A stretch of DNA of 64,000 bases from Mycobacterium fragae (GCF_002102185.1 NZ_LQOW01000006.1:124001-188000), one strand, 5' to 3'. Numbered from the stretch's first letter, positions 1-7,251 are shown. Made by a program: numbers and translations. Notes: a model not told the origin generated them from the sequence alone.

Positions 1-83
1 CGCAGCCGGAAGGCGGATATTTGTTGGCGGAACTCCTCGACAGAGGCCGGGTACAAGGCTTCAGATGTGTCCGCCTCAGACAT
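1..83 (-). CDS. Third gene of the toxin-antitoxin operon (partial, possible SecB-like chaperone)
   Basis: An ATG at 83 opens a frame that stays open to the window edge (27 codons, beginning MSEADTSEALYPASVEEF). It overlaps the last 8 bases of the antitoxin gene, so translational coupling is likely. A gene directly after a HigB-HigA-type pair is the position of the SecB-like chaperone in toxin-antitoxin-chaperone loci such as M. tuberculosis Rv1955-Rv1956-Rv1957 (known). The visible N-terminus is too short to identify a fold, so the chaperone call is inference. It could also be an unrelated small element gene. Confidence 0.5.
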   Translation of the reverse strand, partial: MSEADTSEALYPASVEEFRQQISAFRL

Positions 84-612
84 TGCAAAGTTCGATCTCC
101 ACAGGAGACTCTTCACGACGACGAAGACTTCGTCGACTCTTCACCTCGACGCCTGCACGACGATGAAGGCTCCCGCGACTTTCCAAAAAGATCTCGTAGT
201 CTAAGACCGGCCTGTCGAAGCGCTCCCAGGAAAGGTCGATACCGGCTCCGACGCGAGGCCAAACGTCCGCCAGGTGCGCCATTAAAGAGTCTGTGATGCT
301 GCTGTAGTCAGCGGAGTCGATAAGGTCGAAATCGATCACCCGATGAGAGATCATCGCGCCGACGGCCGCCGCATACCGCCTGATTGTCGATAGGTGAGGA
401 TCGGCGCTGAGTCGTTCAAAGTTCGATACTGCGGACTTGTCTCGGCGCATCCGGTCGGCGACGTCCTGTTGAGTCAGGCCTTTTTCTTTCCGCAGATGAA
501 CCAGCTCCTCAAGCAGCTCGTCATCAGCTTCGGCGAGAGCTTGGCGCAGCCGATAATCCGAGCCGTTGGGATCTAGTCCAGCGGCCCGTTCCAGGTCTTC
601 AAGCTCTTTCAT
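76..612 (-). CDS. HigA-like antitoxin, XRE helix-turn-helix with long C-terminal extension
   Basis: This 178-residue protein has an XRE helix-turn-helix at about residues 37-90 (LRKEKGLTQQDVADRM, then SAVSNFERLSADPHLSTI), resembling the HigA antitoxin of M. tuberculosis. It probably represses its own operon and neutralises the toxin encoded upstream (668-1057). Toxin-before-antitoxin order is typical of HigBA. The 88 residues after the HTH form an extension ending in a basic stretch; in chaperone-controlled antitoxins such a tail is the chaperone-addiction segment. The gene starts 55 bases after the toxin stop, directly after a 16-base palindrome, and its 3' end overlaps a third gene. The HTH is seen; the antitoxin role and tail function are inferred. 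Confidence 0.75.
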   Translation of the reverse strand: MKELEDLERAAGLDPNGSDYRLRQALAEADDELLEELVHLRKEKGLTQQDVADRMRRDKSAVSNFERLSADPHLSTIRRYAAAVGAMISHRVIDFDLIDSADYSSITDSLMAHLADVWPRVGAGIDLSWERFDRPVLDYEIFLESRGSLHRRAGVEVKSRRSLRRREESPVEIELCNV

Positions 613-615
613 AAG

Positions 616-631
616 TTGAGGTTAACCGCAA
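616..631. promoter_or_regulatory. 16-bp palindrome before the antitoxin gene, candidate operator
   Basis: TTGAGGTTAACCGCAA is a perfect inverted repeat except for one mismatched pair, and ends 3 bases before the antitoxin start codon at 612. On the minus strand a TACATT hexamer (652-647) fits a mycobacterial -10 box, so the antitoxin may have an internal promoter that it represses. The palindrome is seen; the function is inferred. Confidence 0.45.
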
Positions 632-667
632 CATGTCTCACGGAGCAATGTACGACTCGACACAATC

Positions 668-1057
668 TTATTGGGCGCTCATCCCCATTAGTCGGCTGAA
701 AGCTAAGTCAATTTGATCGTCTTGAAGTGCCAAACCTGCTGGCCCGGCGGGTTTCGACCCAAATACTAGCAACGTGACAACGCCGGGCTTGTCGCGCGAC
801 GCGTGGACATACAACCGGTAGAGCCTCTGCCCGGCCCTGCGCTTAATCTCGCCCAGATCTGCGTGCCTCCGATCGAGTGGCGCATCCCAGTCGTCAGACC
901 GGTACGACCCGTCCTTGATGCGCTTCAGAACCGCGCTGATGTCGGCCCAGCATCCAGGATCCACGGCCTCAGCCGCGGAGATGTCTTCAGCTAGGTCGGG
1001 ATGCCAATCAATGTCGAATCCGCCCTGCCTGAGCACTTCTTGGGTGTACGACGGCAT
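668..1057 (-). CDS. HigB/RelE-superfamily-like toxin
   Basis: The 129-residue protein precedes a HigA-like antitoxin on the same strand. Its second half follows the RelE/ParE/HigB pattern: LGEIKRRAGQRLYRLYVH at residues 68-85 (the L-x-E-x(n)-Y-R-x-Y strand region), a hydrophobic strand VVTLLVFGSK at about 93-102, and a terminal helix with D-x-A-x-S-R. Members of this family usually cleave mRNA on the ribosome. The N-terminal 20 residues are unusual for the family. The gene lies 192 bases after the terminase-like gene and may have its own promoter. Size and context support the toxin call; no activity can be shown from sequence. Confidence 0.65.
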   Translation of the reverse strand: MPSYTQEVLRQGGFDIDWHPDLAEDISAAEAVDPGCWADISAVLKRIKDGSYRSDDWDAPLDRRHADLGEIKRRAGQRLYRLYVHASRDKPGVVTLLVFGSKPAGPAGLALQDDQIDLAFSRLMGMSAQ

Positions 1058-1249
1058 CTTCCGCGACTGGACCTAAGCGGATTGACGGTCTCGCTGCGCG
1101 GCCTGGTCGATATGTGCGATACGGCCCCAACTTGCTCCGACTTGCGCATCCACTGCTGCACCTTAACCCTAAAGCTCGGCCGCCCGAAGCGGTCGCCGCA
1201 AAGTGGCGTATCGGACAGGGGGGTATAGCTTCTCGGGAGTCGATCGCGC

Positions 1250-1666
1250 TCAGCCGCTATCAGGCGCGCCGCCGTTTTGCATCATTGTCCGCACCAATGA
1301 GAGACCACCGCGACGACCCTGCACCGCCGCCGACCGCAGCTTCTCCAACAGTGAGGCAAGAACCTTCGCCGCCGCCGGCTGCTGATTGACCACTCGAGGG
1401 TTATCGAGAATCCGCGCCATAGCCAGCGCCGCTTGGGTTAGACCCGGCCGTGCCTGCGAGGCCAGCCCGTCAATCTCGGCCATAACGCCGCGCTCGACAG
1501 GGCCGGGGCCGGACGGCTGAGGCTGCGGATGGTCCGACATAGCGTGAACTTCGCCCGTGACCTTCCGCTGCCGGTAATTCGCTGCTCTGCGCGCGTGCGA
1601 TGCCTTGCACTCATCGCAGCGGCACCCCTGGTTGTAGCGATTAGCGGTCCCGTGTCTAGCTGCCAT
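1250..1666 (-). CDS. Phage protein, small-terminase-like with CRCDEC motif
   Basis: This 138-residue protein starts at an ATG preceded by GGAG. Its N-terminus carries a short cysteine cluster (C15, C17, C20) in a pattern common in mycobacteriophage proteins. The C-terminal half (about residues 55-135, ending in a RGRRGGLSLVRTMMQ-type tail) resembles small terminase subunits in phiRv-type elements, which recognise packaging sites for the large subunit. No large terminase is seen nearby, so packaging would depend on a helper phage. The terminase assignment rests on recalled family resemblance and position in the capsid transcription unit. Confidence 0.6.
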   Translation of the reverse strand: MAARHGTANRYNQGCRCDECKASHARRAANYRQRKVTGEVHAMSDHPQPQPSGPGPVERGVMAEIDGLASQARPGLTQAALAMARILDNPRVVNQQPAAAKVLASLLEKLRSAAVQGRRGGLSLVRTMMQNGGAPDSG

Positions 1667-2087
1667 AATGCTCCAAAGTCCTTACATACCAACACATTTC
1701 AATGCACAAAGGCTGTTGTGGCACTGCCACTTTGGTTGCGGTGCGCGAAAAACTGCCCAAGCCGAAGGCTCGTCCGCTGGAGGGTTTGCTGGGATTTGCA
1801 TACCCCCTGGTCAGAAGGGTTTTGATCTCCACTTACGTTTGCTATGCTCGAGTTCCAAGGGTCCTCCTGAGTGGTCACCGTGCACGGAATCCCTTGCGCT
1901 GCAATGTAATTCGTGTAGGGAATCCCTTGCGCTGCAAGCACTTTCACTGCTTGCTTGGTTGAATCCCGGCGTGCCCGGCGTGGCGCAGGCTCGGTGCTGC
2001 TAATGCCACCGGTCGCTGCCGTGGACCGTCCCATCCTCGCCGCAGAGCCTGGATGAGGTGGTCCCGCCGGGCATCGCCGAGACGTTC
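1667..2087. other. Gene-poor gap in the element, no convincing gene
   Basis: About 420 bases separate the small-terminase-like gene from the small gene after the capsid. Open frames on both strands mirror each other in low-complexity fashion and show no domain or good ribosome-binding site. The only clear structure is a 19-base direct repeat at 33-base spacing (1886-1937). In phage satellites such a gap can hold a packaging or replication site; that is speculation here. Confidence 0.5.
1886..1937. repeat. Two 19-bp direct repeats at 33-bp period
   Basis: GGAATCCCTTGCGCTGCAA occurs at 1886-1904 and again exactly at 1919-1937, with a 14-base spacer. The second copy is preceded by one more G, giving the palindrome GGGAATCCC. 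The repeats lie in the element's only gene-poor stretch, next to the terminase-like gene. The repeat is seen; a role as protein-binding iteron, packaging site or recombination scar is unproven. Confidence 0.8.
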
Positions 2088-2246
2088 TCACTTGCCGGCT
2101 AGGCGCTCGACCCAGCCGTTGCGCTCCCATTCCTGGGCTGTCGCTTCGGGCACGGTGACGCTATTGCCTTTGACGTAGCGTTTGCCATCGTGAACGACGG
2201 CCCACCGGTCAATTACCTTGACCTTGACTGTGGCTTCCTCTGGCAT
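2088..2246 (-). CDS. Small protein downstream of capsid
   Basis: This 52-residue protein (MPEEATVKVKVIDRWAVVHD...) is rich in beta-type alternation and ends WVERLAGK. An upstream ATG at 2312 would overlap the capsid stop codon, but a strong AAGGAG seven bases before the ATG at 2246 decides for the shorter form. Small proteins of this type often follow the major capsid gene in HK97-like phages, where some are head-decoration or head-completion proteins. That role is inferred from position only. Confidence 0.55.
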   Translation of the reverse strand: MPEEATVKVKVIDRWAVVHDGKRYVKGNSVTVPEATAQEWERNGWVERLAGK

Positions 2247-2308
2247 GTCTGACTCCTTAATTGGGCCACGCCGTACTGGTGGTTCCTTTTGCGCGAAGAC
2301 GATGTTGG

Positions 2309-3616
2309 TCATGTCGTCGGCAGACCCGTGGTCACTAGAATCGCGCCCACCCTAGGGCAGGCCAGGGCTAGACGGGTCTCGCAAATGAACTGGTGAACGT
2401 TGGTCGAGCTCAGCGAATATGGATCATAGAAAATGTTCAACGGTTCGCGCATATAAACGACCGCAGCACCATTCGCCACGGACATTGTGATGGCTGTGCC
2501 GTCAGCAATTTGCGTAGATTGGATAACTCGAACACCCCACAGGTTTTCTTCTTCAGAAACCTGGTTGATGGATTTCGCACCAGCCAGCAGATCTAATTGG
2601 AGGCGCCCGTTGGCATCGCGCAGTCGGCGTATCGAGCCGAGGGTTGCCGGGCTCATTACACAGAGGTCCGGTTCAAAGAACGATTGCCGCAGCTGCACAA
2701 ATCCTTTGTTCAATGCGCCGAGCGCATCCACATCGGTTGTGGCGTTATATGCGTGGCTTAGTGTGCCGGAGACATGTAGCAAACCGTCGAAGCCGTTTGA
2801 CGCGGCTGTTCCGTTGATAAGCAAATTTGCTTCGGCGTTGTATGTGCTCTCGGTGAGATCGGCGACGAGCATATTGACGAATTGGTCACCCGCATCAGCG
2901 ATGACCTCTTTTGTGAGCCGACAAAGCCCGGCAATTTTTGCCGGCCGGACATACACCTCGGAGATCGATGGACTAATGTCCGGCTTTTCCGTGCCTTCCG
3001 CGACATATCCTGCTTCCGCGGCATTGCTCACGTGACGGAAGTAGCCGATGCCCGGCCCTGACATCTCGAAATTCGGGAGAAAATTGCTTAAGCGTATCTG
3101 CTCGTATGGCAGTCGGAACCACGGGTAGGGCGTCGGCTGCTGGACCGGCGGCAGAAGATTCGGGGTGAAATTGCCTTCGGCGACCGCCGCTTTATTGCGC
3201 AGCGTGCTGGTGTAGTCGCCGGATTCGATGCCCTTGTCGTGGACATGTACGCGCAACGGTGTGTTTTGTTGCGCGGCCCGCTGCAGGGCTTTGAGTTGTG
3301 TTCGGGTGAATTCGTACAGCGACACCGGTCTGAGGCGATTCTCCGCATTGGGCACGAAGCCCTTGAATCCGATACCACCGTCGTCGTCGCCGGGGTTGGT
3401 GTCGGCGCGGCCCCATTCCGCGGGGCTCGCGTATCCGGCGTATCCGAGAGCCGCCTTATGGTTGTCGCGTTGCGTCATAAGTTTTTCGCCTTCGTCCGTG
3501 AGCCTTTTCATGTGCTCAACCTGCTTCTCACTGAGCTGGGCGGCCTTGTAGCCGGTCATCCGCTTTAGCTCGGCGCCGATTTCTTCGAGCCGGGCCTCCT
3601 GGGCTTTAGTCCACAT
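2309..3616 (-). CDS. HK97-fold phage major capsid protein
   Basis: The 435-residue protein has the layout of HK97-family major capsids. Residues 1-70 are a charged, coiled-coil-like delta or scaffolding segment; a linker follows; the body from about residue 115 includes PWFRLPYEQIRLSNFLP and a C-terminal half with motifs such as GFDGLL and REPLNIFYDPY. It matches the capsid type recalled from M. tuberculosis phiRv1 and phiRv2. It is the largest structural gene of the element, sits late in the minus-strand operon, and starts 12 bases after the preceding gene. No prohead protease gene is seen beside it, so head maturation would need another source or a protease-independent route. Confidence 0.88.
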   Translation of the reverse strand: MWTKAQEARLEEIGAELKRMTGYKAAQLSEKQVEHMKRLTDEGEKLMTQRDNHKAALGYAGYASPAEWGRADTNPGDDDGGIGFKGFVPNAENRLRPVSLYEFTRTQLKALQRAAQQNTPLRVHVHDKGIESGDYTSTLRNKAAVAEGNFTPNLLPPVQQPTPYPWFRLPYEQIRLSNFLPNFEMSGPGIGYFRHVSNAAEAGYVAEGTEKPDISPSISEVYVRPAKIAGLCRLTKEVIADAGDQFVNMLVADLTESTYNAEANLLINGTAASNGFDGLLHVSGTLSHAYNATTDVDALGALNKGFVQLRQSFFEPDLCVMSPATLGSIRRLRDANGRLQLDLLAGAKSINQVSEEENLWGVRVIQSTQIADGTAITMSVANGAAVVYMREPLNIFYDPYSLSSTNVHQFICETRLALACPRVGAILVTTGLPTT

Positions 3617-3627
3617 GCGCGGTTTTC

Positions 3628-3900
3628 CTATCGGGAACTGGCACGCCCGCCGGAGGAATTAGGCCCTCCTATAGGCGCGCTGAAAGAAACTGGGGGTGAA
3701 TCGCCGGGATTTTGCAGATCCTCGGCATAACCGGCTGGGTTGCAAGCCCTCGCCGTACAGAGCGGCGGCGTCGGCGGCGGGACCGGAGCGCCTGTGACAT
3801 GCCCTTGCGGGGTGCCCGGCGGTGCGGAGCGGCGGCCGAAAGCGGTCGCTGGCATCCATCTTACAAGCATGTCTTTTCGCAGGTCAACGGTACGCATCAC
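3628..3900 (-). CDS. Hypothetical 90-residue protein of the element operon
   Basis: The gene is supported mainly by context. Its ATG at 3900 overlaps the stop codon of the preceding NUMOD4 gene in an ATGA arrangement, as elsewhere in this operon, and it ends 11 bases before the capsid start. The protein begins MMRTVDLRKDMLVRWM and then becomes proline-, glycine- and serine-rich with no recognisable domain. It lies where many phages encode a head protease or portal fragment, but no such motif is visible. It may be a degenerate remnant. Confidence 0.45.
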   Translation of the reverse strand: MMRTVDLRKDMLVRWMPATAFGRRSAPPGTPQGHVTGAPVPPPTPPLCTARACNPAGYAEDLQNPGDSPPVSFSAPIGGPNSSGGRASSR

Positions 3901-4157
3901 GCCGCCCGGTCACCGAACACGGACTCGACCAGTTTGTCCACGTAAAAGCTGCCGTACTGGCCGCGGCGCCCGCGAGCCAGGAACACCGTAAGGCGGCCGT
4001 GGTGGCACGTCAGGCGCAGCACTCGCGGTTGGACGGTATAGCGCACACCATTTCGCCGGATGATCACACGATGGCACCCGCGGACCCGGCCGCGATCCGA
4101 CACCTCGTACCAGCCCTCGAAACCGGGCACAGGGAGCCAGGATTCGTGTTCGGTCAT
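3897..4157 (-). CDS. NUMOD4-domain protein, HNH endonuclease remnant
   Basis: The 86-residue product opens with a NUMOD4-like signature (PGFEGWYEVSDRGRVR, residues 11-26), the DNA-binding module of many phage HNH homing endonucleases. It continues to the strand and helix that normally begin the HNH part, but ends at VDKLVESVFG. The usual first histidine is aspartate, and the downstream N and H catalytic residues are absent. It starts one base after the stop of the preceding gene (TAG-ATG). It is probably a catalytically dead remnant or a small DNA-binding protein derived from a homing endonuclease. Confidence 0.7.
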   Translation of the reverse strand: MTEHESWLPVPGFEGWYEVSDRGRVRGCHRVIIRRNGVRYTVQPRVLRLTCHHGRLTVFLARGRRGQYGSFYVDKLVESVFGDRAA

Positions 4158-4517
4158 CTATGACCGTCCCTTTCCGGGATTCCAGTCGTCGTCGGTCCAC
4201 ACCAGGCCGGCTTGTGCTTCAAACCAGGCTTGGGCGACGGCATCGAGATCGATGGTGGGGTCGTGGTCGACGCGCGCGGCGTCCAGCAGTCTCGCGGCGG
4301 CATCGGTCATGGCGGCCAGGCTTTGGCCTTCGTCGTCGAGATTGTCGCGATGGCGGCCGAGGACCACGTCCACCTGCAGCATCTTTTTCGCCAGCACGTC
4401 CAGCTCAAGGCTGACATTTTCATGCCAAACCAGGCGCCTGTCGGGGCCGAACTTGATTGCGTTCACGCAGTGCTTGAACGCACGCACGGTGTCTCGTTCG
4501 TCGCGGGTCAGGTTCAT
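4158..4517 (-). CDS. Hypothetical 119-residue element protein
   Basis: The start at 4517 (MNLTRDERDTVRAFKHC) follows an AAAGGA ribosome-binding site and overlaps the stop of the upstream gene by ATGA, so longer versions of the frame are rejected. The protein is acidic and predicted helical with no recognised domain; leucine and valine spacing between residues 35 and 80 suggests a helical bundle. Its place between the replication gene and the capsid in a coupled operon suggests an element-specific accessory function that cannot be named. Confidence 0.7.
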   Translation of the reverse strand: MNLTRDERDTVRAFKHCVNAIKFGPDRRLVWHENVSLELDVLAKKMLQVDVVLGRHRDNLDDEGQSLAAMTDAAARLLDAARVDHDPTIDLDAVAQAWFEAQAGLVWTDDDWNPGKGRS

Positions 4518-4786
4518 TGAGTTGTCCTTTCTTTGAGGGCCTTGTAGCCGCCGTTGGCGATGATCCAACGGGCTGCGGCGCGGGTCGCGCTGACGTGTTG
4601 GTGGTCCCACATGTCGTGCCAGTCGATTGGGCAGTCGGGGTACGCGACTTTGTGCGCGAGCTTGCTGTGTTCCATGACGCACCTGACGCAGCAGATGATG
4701 TCGGTTTCCGTGGTGATGATCCGGCCGCACCTCTTGCCGATTCGGTGCCGGCAGACCGCGCACTGGTCGATGGTGTCGTCGGTCAT
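4514..4786 (-). CDS. Small zinc-ribbon-like element protein
   Basis: This 90-residue protein starts with ATG at 4786, overlapping the preceding stop codon (ATGA), and its own stop overlaps the next start in the same way. Cysteine pairs CAVC (residues 9-12) and CVRC (about 33-36), with CGR between and several histidines in WHDMWDHQH, suggest a zinc-binding fold. The C-terminal part is a helix rich in alanine and arginine. Such proteins are common in mycobacteriophages and lack assigned roles; DNA or protein binding is a reasonable guess. Confidence 0.65.
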   Translation of the reverse strand: MTDDTIDQCAVCRHRIGKRCGRIITTETDIICCVRCVMEHSKLAHKVAYPDCPIDWHDMWDHQHVSATRAAARWIIANGGYKALKERTTQ

Positions 4787-4983
4787 GTCGCTAACCCCCG
4801 CGCCCGTAGTCTGCGATAGGCCGGGCATGTTTCGTCGTGATGCACGTTGATGTGCCAGTGGTCGCCGTCGTGGTACGGCTCGGTTGTCTCACTGAGGCAG
4901 TCGGGGCAGCGGTAGGCGGCGGCGAACGCGCGGAGCGCCTGGGGTGCTTTGCGGTTGTTGCGTCGGCGTTCGGCGCGGTTCAT
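4783..4983 (-). CDS. Small zinc-finger-like element protein
   Basis: The 66-residue product has a very basic N-terminus (RAERRRNNRK) followed by CPDC at about residues 26-29 and a HVHHDETCP-type segment that could complete a zinc site. Both ends are coupled: its ATG at 4983 overlaps the primase stop codon and its stop overlaps the next ATG. Similar short proteins with CPDC and HDxTCP occur in many mycobacteriophages. The function is unknown; nucleic-acid binding is inferred from charge and cysteines. Confidence 0.65.
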   Translation of the reverse strand: MNRAERRRNNRKAPQALRAFAAAYRCPDCLSETTEPYHDGDHWHINVHHDETCPAYRRLRARGLAT

Positions 4984-6950
4984 CGGTCGTACCCCGCCAT
5001 AACGCGCTCATGTTTGGTGTGGCATTCGTCGCAGCGTGTGCGCCCCGCTGATTGCTTACGGATTTTGCAATCGATGCACAGCCCGGCGCGGTAAGCCTCA
5101 TGCTGCTCCATGCTCGCGGGTTTGCCCCCAGTCGCGCCCGTCTCAAAAGGTTGGCGCGACTGGCGATTCGGCACAGTCGCGCCATTGTGTCTTGGCAGGT
5201 CATCGCCAGTTGCGCCAGTTGCGCCCGGTTTTTGAGTGCCAGGAGTGCTGCCGCCGTCCTCGGCGCCACTGGGTAGCGCCCAGGACGTGACCCTTGGAAA
5301 CCCTCGGCTCTCGACAACCACGCGAAGTGATTTGACCGCCCGTTGCAACGTCCGCTCGCTAATGCCTGCCTTGTCGGCCTCGGCCTTGGCGGTCTTGGAC
5401 GGTATCGGTCCGTTTGTTGTCAAGTAGTTCTGCAGCCACCGCTCAGTGACTGTCTTGGCCTCGTCGTCGCCCCGCGGTTCGGACAGCAGCGTGCGCGCGG
5501 TGTGTGGGGTTTGGCCTTCCCATTGCACTCGGGCCGCGGCATACTCGCCGGCTCCGACGAGCCGGTACATCAGCGACTCGGGAGGCGGTCCCAGGTTGGA
5601 CTTCACCGACGCCAGAACCCGGCGCTCGAGGTCATCGGGATCGGGTGCGACGAGTAGCCCCGCGCGGGCAGCGCCGACGATGCCGATCGAGCCACCGCCG
5701 CGGTAGAGGGGATCACGGCCACTTGCTTTGTTCAGGTGCCGCAGTAGCAGCACGGTGCAGCCGGTGCGATCGGCCAGAGCCGCCAGCCGGGACAGCACCC
5801 GTCGAATGTCTTGGTCCTTATGGGAATCGGTGCCGTCAGGGAGATAGGCCATCACGACATCGATTACCAGCAGACGTGCGCCGGTTCGGTTGATTGCCCC
5901 CGCGAGGGCGGCGATGTCGGCAAGCGTCGGCGGCCGCAAGATGCGCTCTCCATGCTCATCGAGGATTGGCACGCCTTCGATGGCGTGAACCTTCGCCACG
6001 TCGGCGCCAGCGGCGTCGAGCCGCGGTCGCACAGTGTCAGCCAGGCCATCCTCGGCGGACATGATCAGCACCGCGCCACGGTGCTCGCAGACTGAGCCGT
6101 CCGGCCATGAGCCGCCCGTTGTTACCGTCGCGGCGAACGAGAGGGCAAGCGTGGACTTACCGAGTCCGGGATCACCATCGAGCGTTACTAACTTGCCGAC
6201 GGGGATACGGCCGGGCCACAGCCACGACACTCGCTCTGGCTCAACGTCGGCCAGTCGGGTTAGCGCAACTGGCACCATCTCGCACTCGATGGCTACCAGT
6301 TCATCGAGGTTCTTACCGGCGGCGATGTGGTCGGCGGCGTCCTTGCCGACGGCGGCCTCGACGATGCGCACCGATCTAGCGATTCCGCGCAGCAGCTCGG
6401 CGACCTGGGCGGCGTGCTCGCGGCCGGCATTATCCTTGTCGGCGACGATGATCACGTCCCTGCCTTTCAGCACCGACCAGTCGTAGCGGCCAAGATGCTT
6501 CTGCCCGGCGCCTTGTGGCGGGGAGACAGCTACTCCGCTGATGGCCTCAATCGCGAGGACGTCCTTTTCGCCTTCGGCGACGTAGACGGTTTCTGCCTCG
6601 CCAATCCGGTCCGCACGAAACAGGCTGCGGTCGGCGGTATCGCCTTCCTGCCAGAACTTCTTGGCCGGGGTGCGGCGTACCTGGCGGCCGTTCGGGTACC
6701 GGTATGTCGCACCGTTGCGGCGGTCGTCGAATAGATCGGCCATCGTCAGGCCGTAGGCGGCGAGGACGTCTGGGGTATCACACCCGGCATGACAGTAGAT
6801 CAGGACTTGTGTCTCGATCCCTGTTACCGATACAGACGGGTTGCTGTCGTCGTGGTGACCGCATTGCAGCATTGCGCGACACGGCCCGGTTTCCCTGACG
6901 ATGTACCCGCGGCTCCTGGCGGCCTCGATCAGCCGCTCGTAGGCGCTCAC
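4980..6950 (-). CDS. TOPRIM primase / RepA-type helicase fusion
   Basis: The 656-residue protein combines a primase-like N-terminus and a helicase. Cysteines near residues 24, 30, 53 and 57 form a CHC2-like zinc site. A TOPRIM domain follows, with EGEKD at 126-130 and DKD at 171-173. A RecA-like ATPase of the RepA/AAA_25 type has Walker A GDPGLGKST at 259-267 and a Walker B-like LLVIDVV strand near 365. A winged-helix region and a C-terminal cysteine pair set (CIDC, CDEC) complete it. It should start and unwind the element's own replication. The start codon is GTG. It is the first large gene after the excisionase and heads a chain of overlapping genes. Confidence 0.88.
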   Translation of the reverse strand: MSAYERLIEAARSRGYIVRETGPCRAMLQCGHHDDSNPSVSVTGIETQVLIYCHAGCDTPDVLAAYGLTMADLFDDRRNGATYRYPNGRQVRRTPAKKFWQEGDTADRSLFRADRIGEAETVYVAEGEKDVLAIEAISGVAVSPPQGAGQKHLGRYDWSVLKGRDVIIVADKDNAGREHAAQVAELLRGIARSVRIVEAAVGKDAADHIAAGKNLDELVAIECEMVPVALTRLADVEPERVSWLWPGRIPVGKLVTLDGDPGLGKSTLALSFAATVTTGGSWPDGSVCEHRGAVLIMSAEDGLADTVRPRLDAAGADVAKVHAIEGVPILDEHGERILRPPTLADIAALAGAINRTGARLLVIDVVMAYLPDGTDSHKDQDIRRVLSRLAALADRTGCTVLLLRHLNKASGRDPLYRGGGSIGIVGAARAGLLVAPDPDDLERRVLASVKSNLGPPPESLMYRLVGAGEYAAARVQWEGQTPHTARTLLSEPRGDDEAKTVTERWLQNYLTTNGPIPSKTAKAEADKAGISERTLQRAVKSLRVVVESRGFPRVTSWALPSGAEDGGSTPGTQKPGATGATGDDLPRHNGATVPNRQSRQPFETGATGGKPASMEQHEAYRAGLCIDCKIRKQSAGRTRCDECHTKHERVMAGYDR

Positions 6951-6978
6951 CCGAGACCGCCTTGTGGGCGATGTCCGT

Positions 6979-7042
6979 TAGACTGGTGGCACAGAGTGAT
7001 GTCTGTCGTGGCCGCCCGGTTCCCCGCCGGGCGGTTTCTTTT
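6979..7042 (+). ncRNA. Candidate antisense RNA upstream of the primase, with intrinsic terminator
   Basis: On the plus strand TAGACT at 6979-6984 fits a mycobacterial -10 box, and about 28 bases after the expected start lies a perfect 8-bp hairpin (CCGCCCGG 7012-7019, CCGGGCGG 7027-7034, 7-base loop) followed by TTTCTTTT. All genes around it run on the minus strand, so this terminator serves none of them. A transcript from about 6991 to 7042 would be antisense to the leader between excisionase and primase. Hairpin and T-tract are seen; the promoter (no good -35) and RNA are inferred. Confidence 0.4.
7012..7042 (+). terminator. Rho-independent terminator on the plus strand
   Basis: An 8-bp all-GC stem with a 7-base loop is followed at once by TTTCTTTT, the classic intrinsic-terminator form, rare in mycobacteria. 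On the minus strand the stem is preceded, not followed, by the A/T tract, so it acts only for plus-strand transcripts. The T-tract overlaps the excisionase stop codon. Confidence 0.7.
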
Positions 7043-7232
7043 AGGCGGCATCGTTCCCGCCGAATTGTTCGTCCTCCCAGGCGATCACGTCACTGAGCCG
7101 ATAGCGGGCGTGGCGTCCAAACAGGGCGTATTTCGGGCCAGTGCCCTTGTGTGCCCACTGCGCGAGCGTTGCCACCGGGATCTTCTCGCGGGCGGATACT
7201 TCTTGGCGGGTCAACCAAACGTCTGCTGACAT
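7041..7232 (-). CDS. Excisionase, MerR-like HTH_17
   Basis: The 63-residue protein has the helix-turn-helix layout of phage excisionases: WLTRQEVSAREKIPVATLAQW, then a wing with GPKYALFGRHARYRLSDVIAWE. It should bend attachment-site DNA and switch the integrase toward excision. The ATG at 7232 is chosen over upstream codons because GGGAGG lies 8 bases before it. It is the first gene of the minus-strand operon and diverges from the repressor-integrase unit, as in phiRv-type elements. Confidence 0.82.
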   Translation of the reverse strand: MSADVWLTRQEVSAREKIPVATLAQWAHKGTGPKYALFGRHARYRLSDVIAWEDEQFGGNDAA

Positions 7233-7251
7233 CGAAAGCCTCCCTTGTGGG

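Noticed and set aside
1..2000. Left attachment site of the element
   Set aside because: No sequence matching the 3' half of the tRNA-Arg gene was seen here, so none is called.
1699..2130. 143-codon minus-strand frame containing a duplicated 11-residue segment
   Set aside because: The duplication is just the 33-bp DNA repeat, there is no ribosome-binding site, and it overlaps the end of a better supported small gene.
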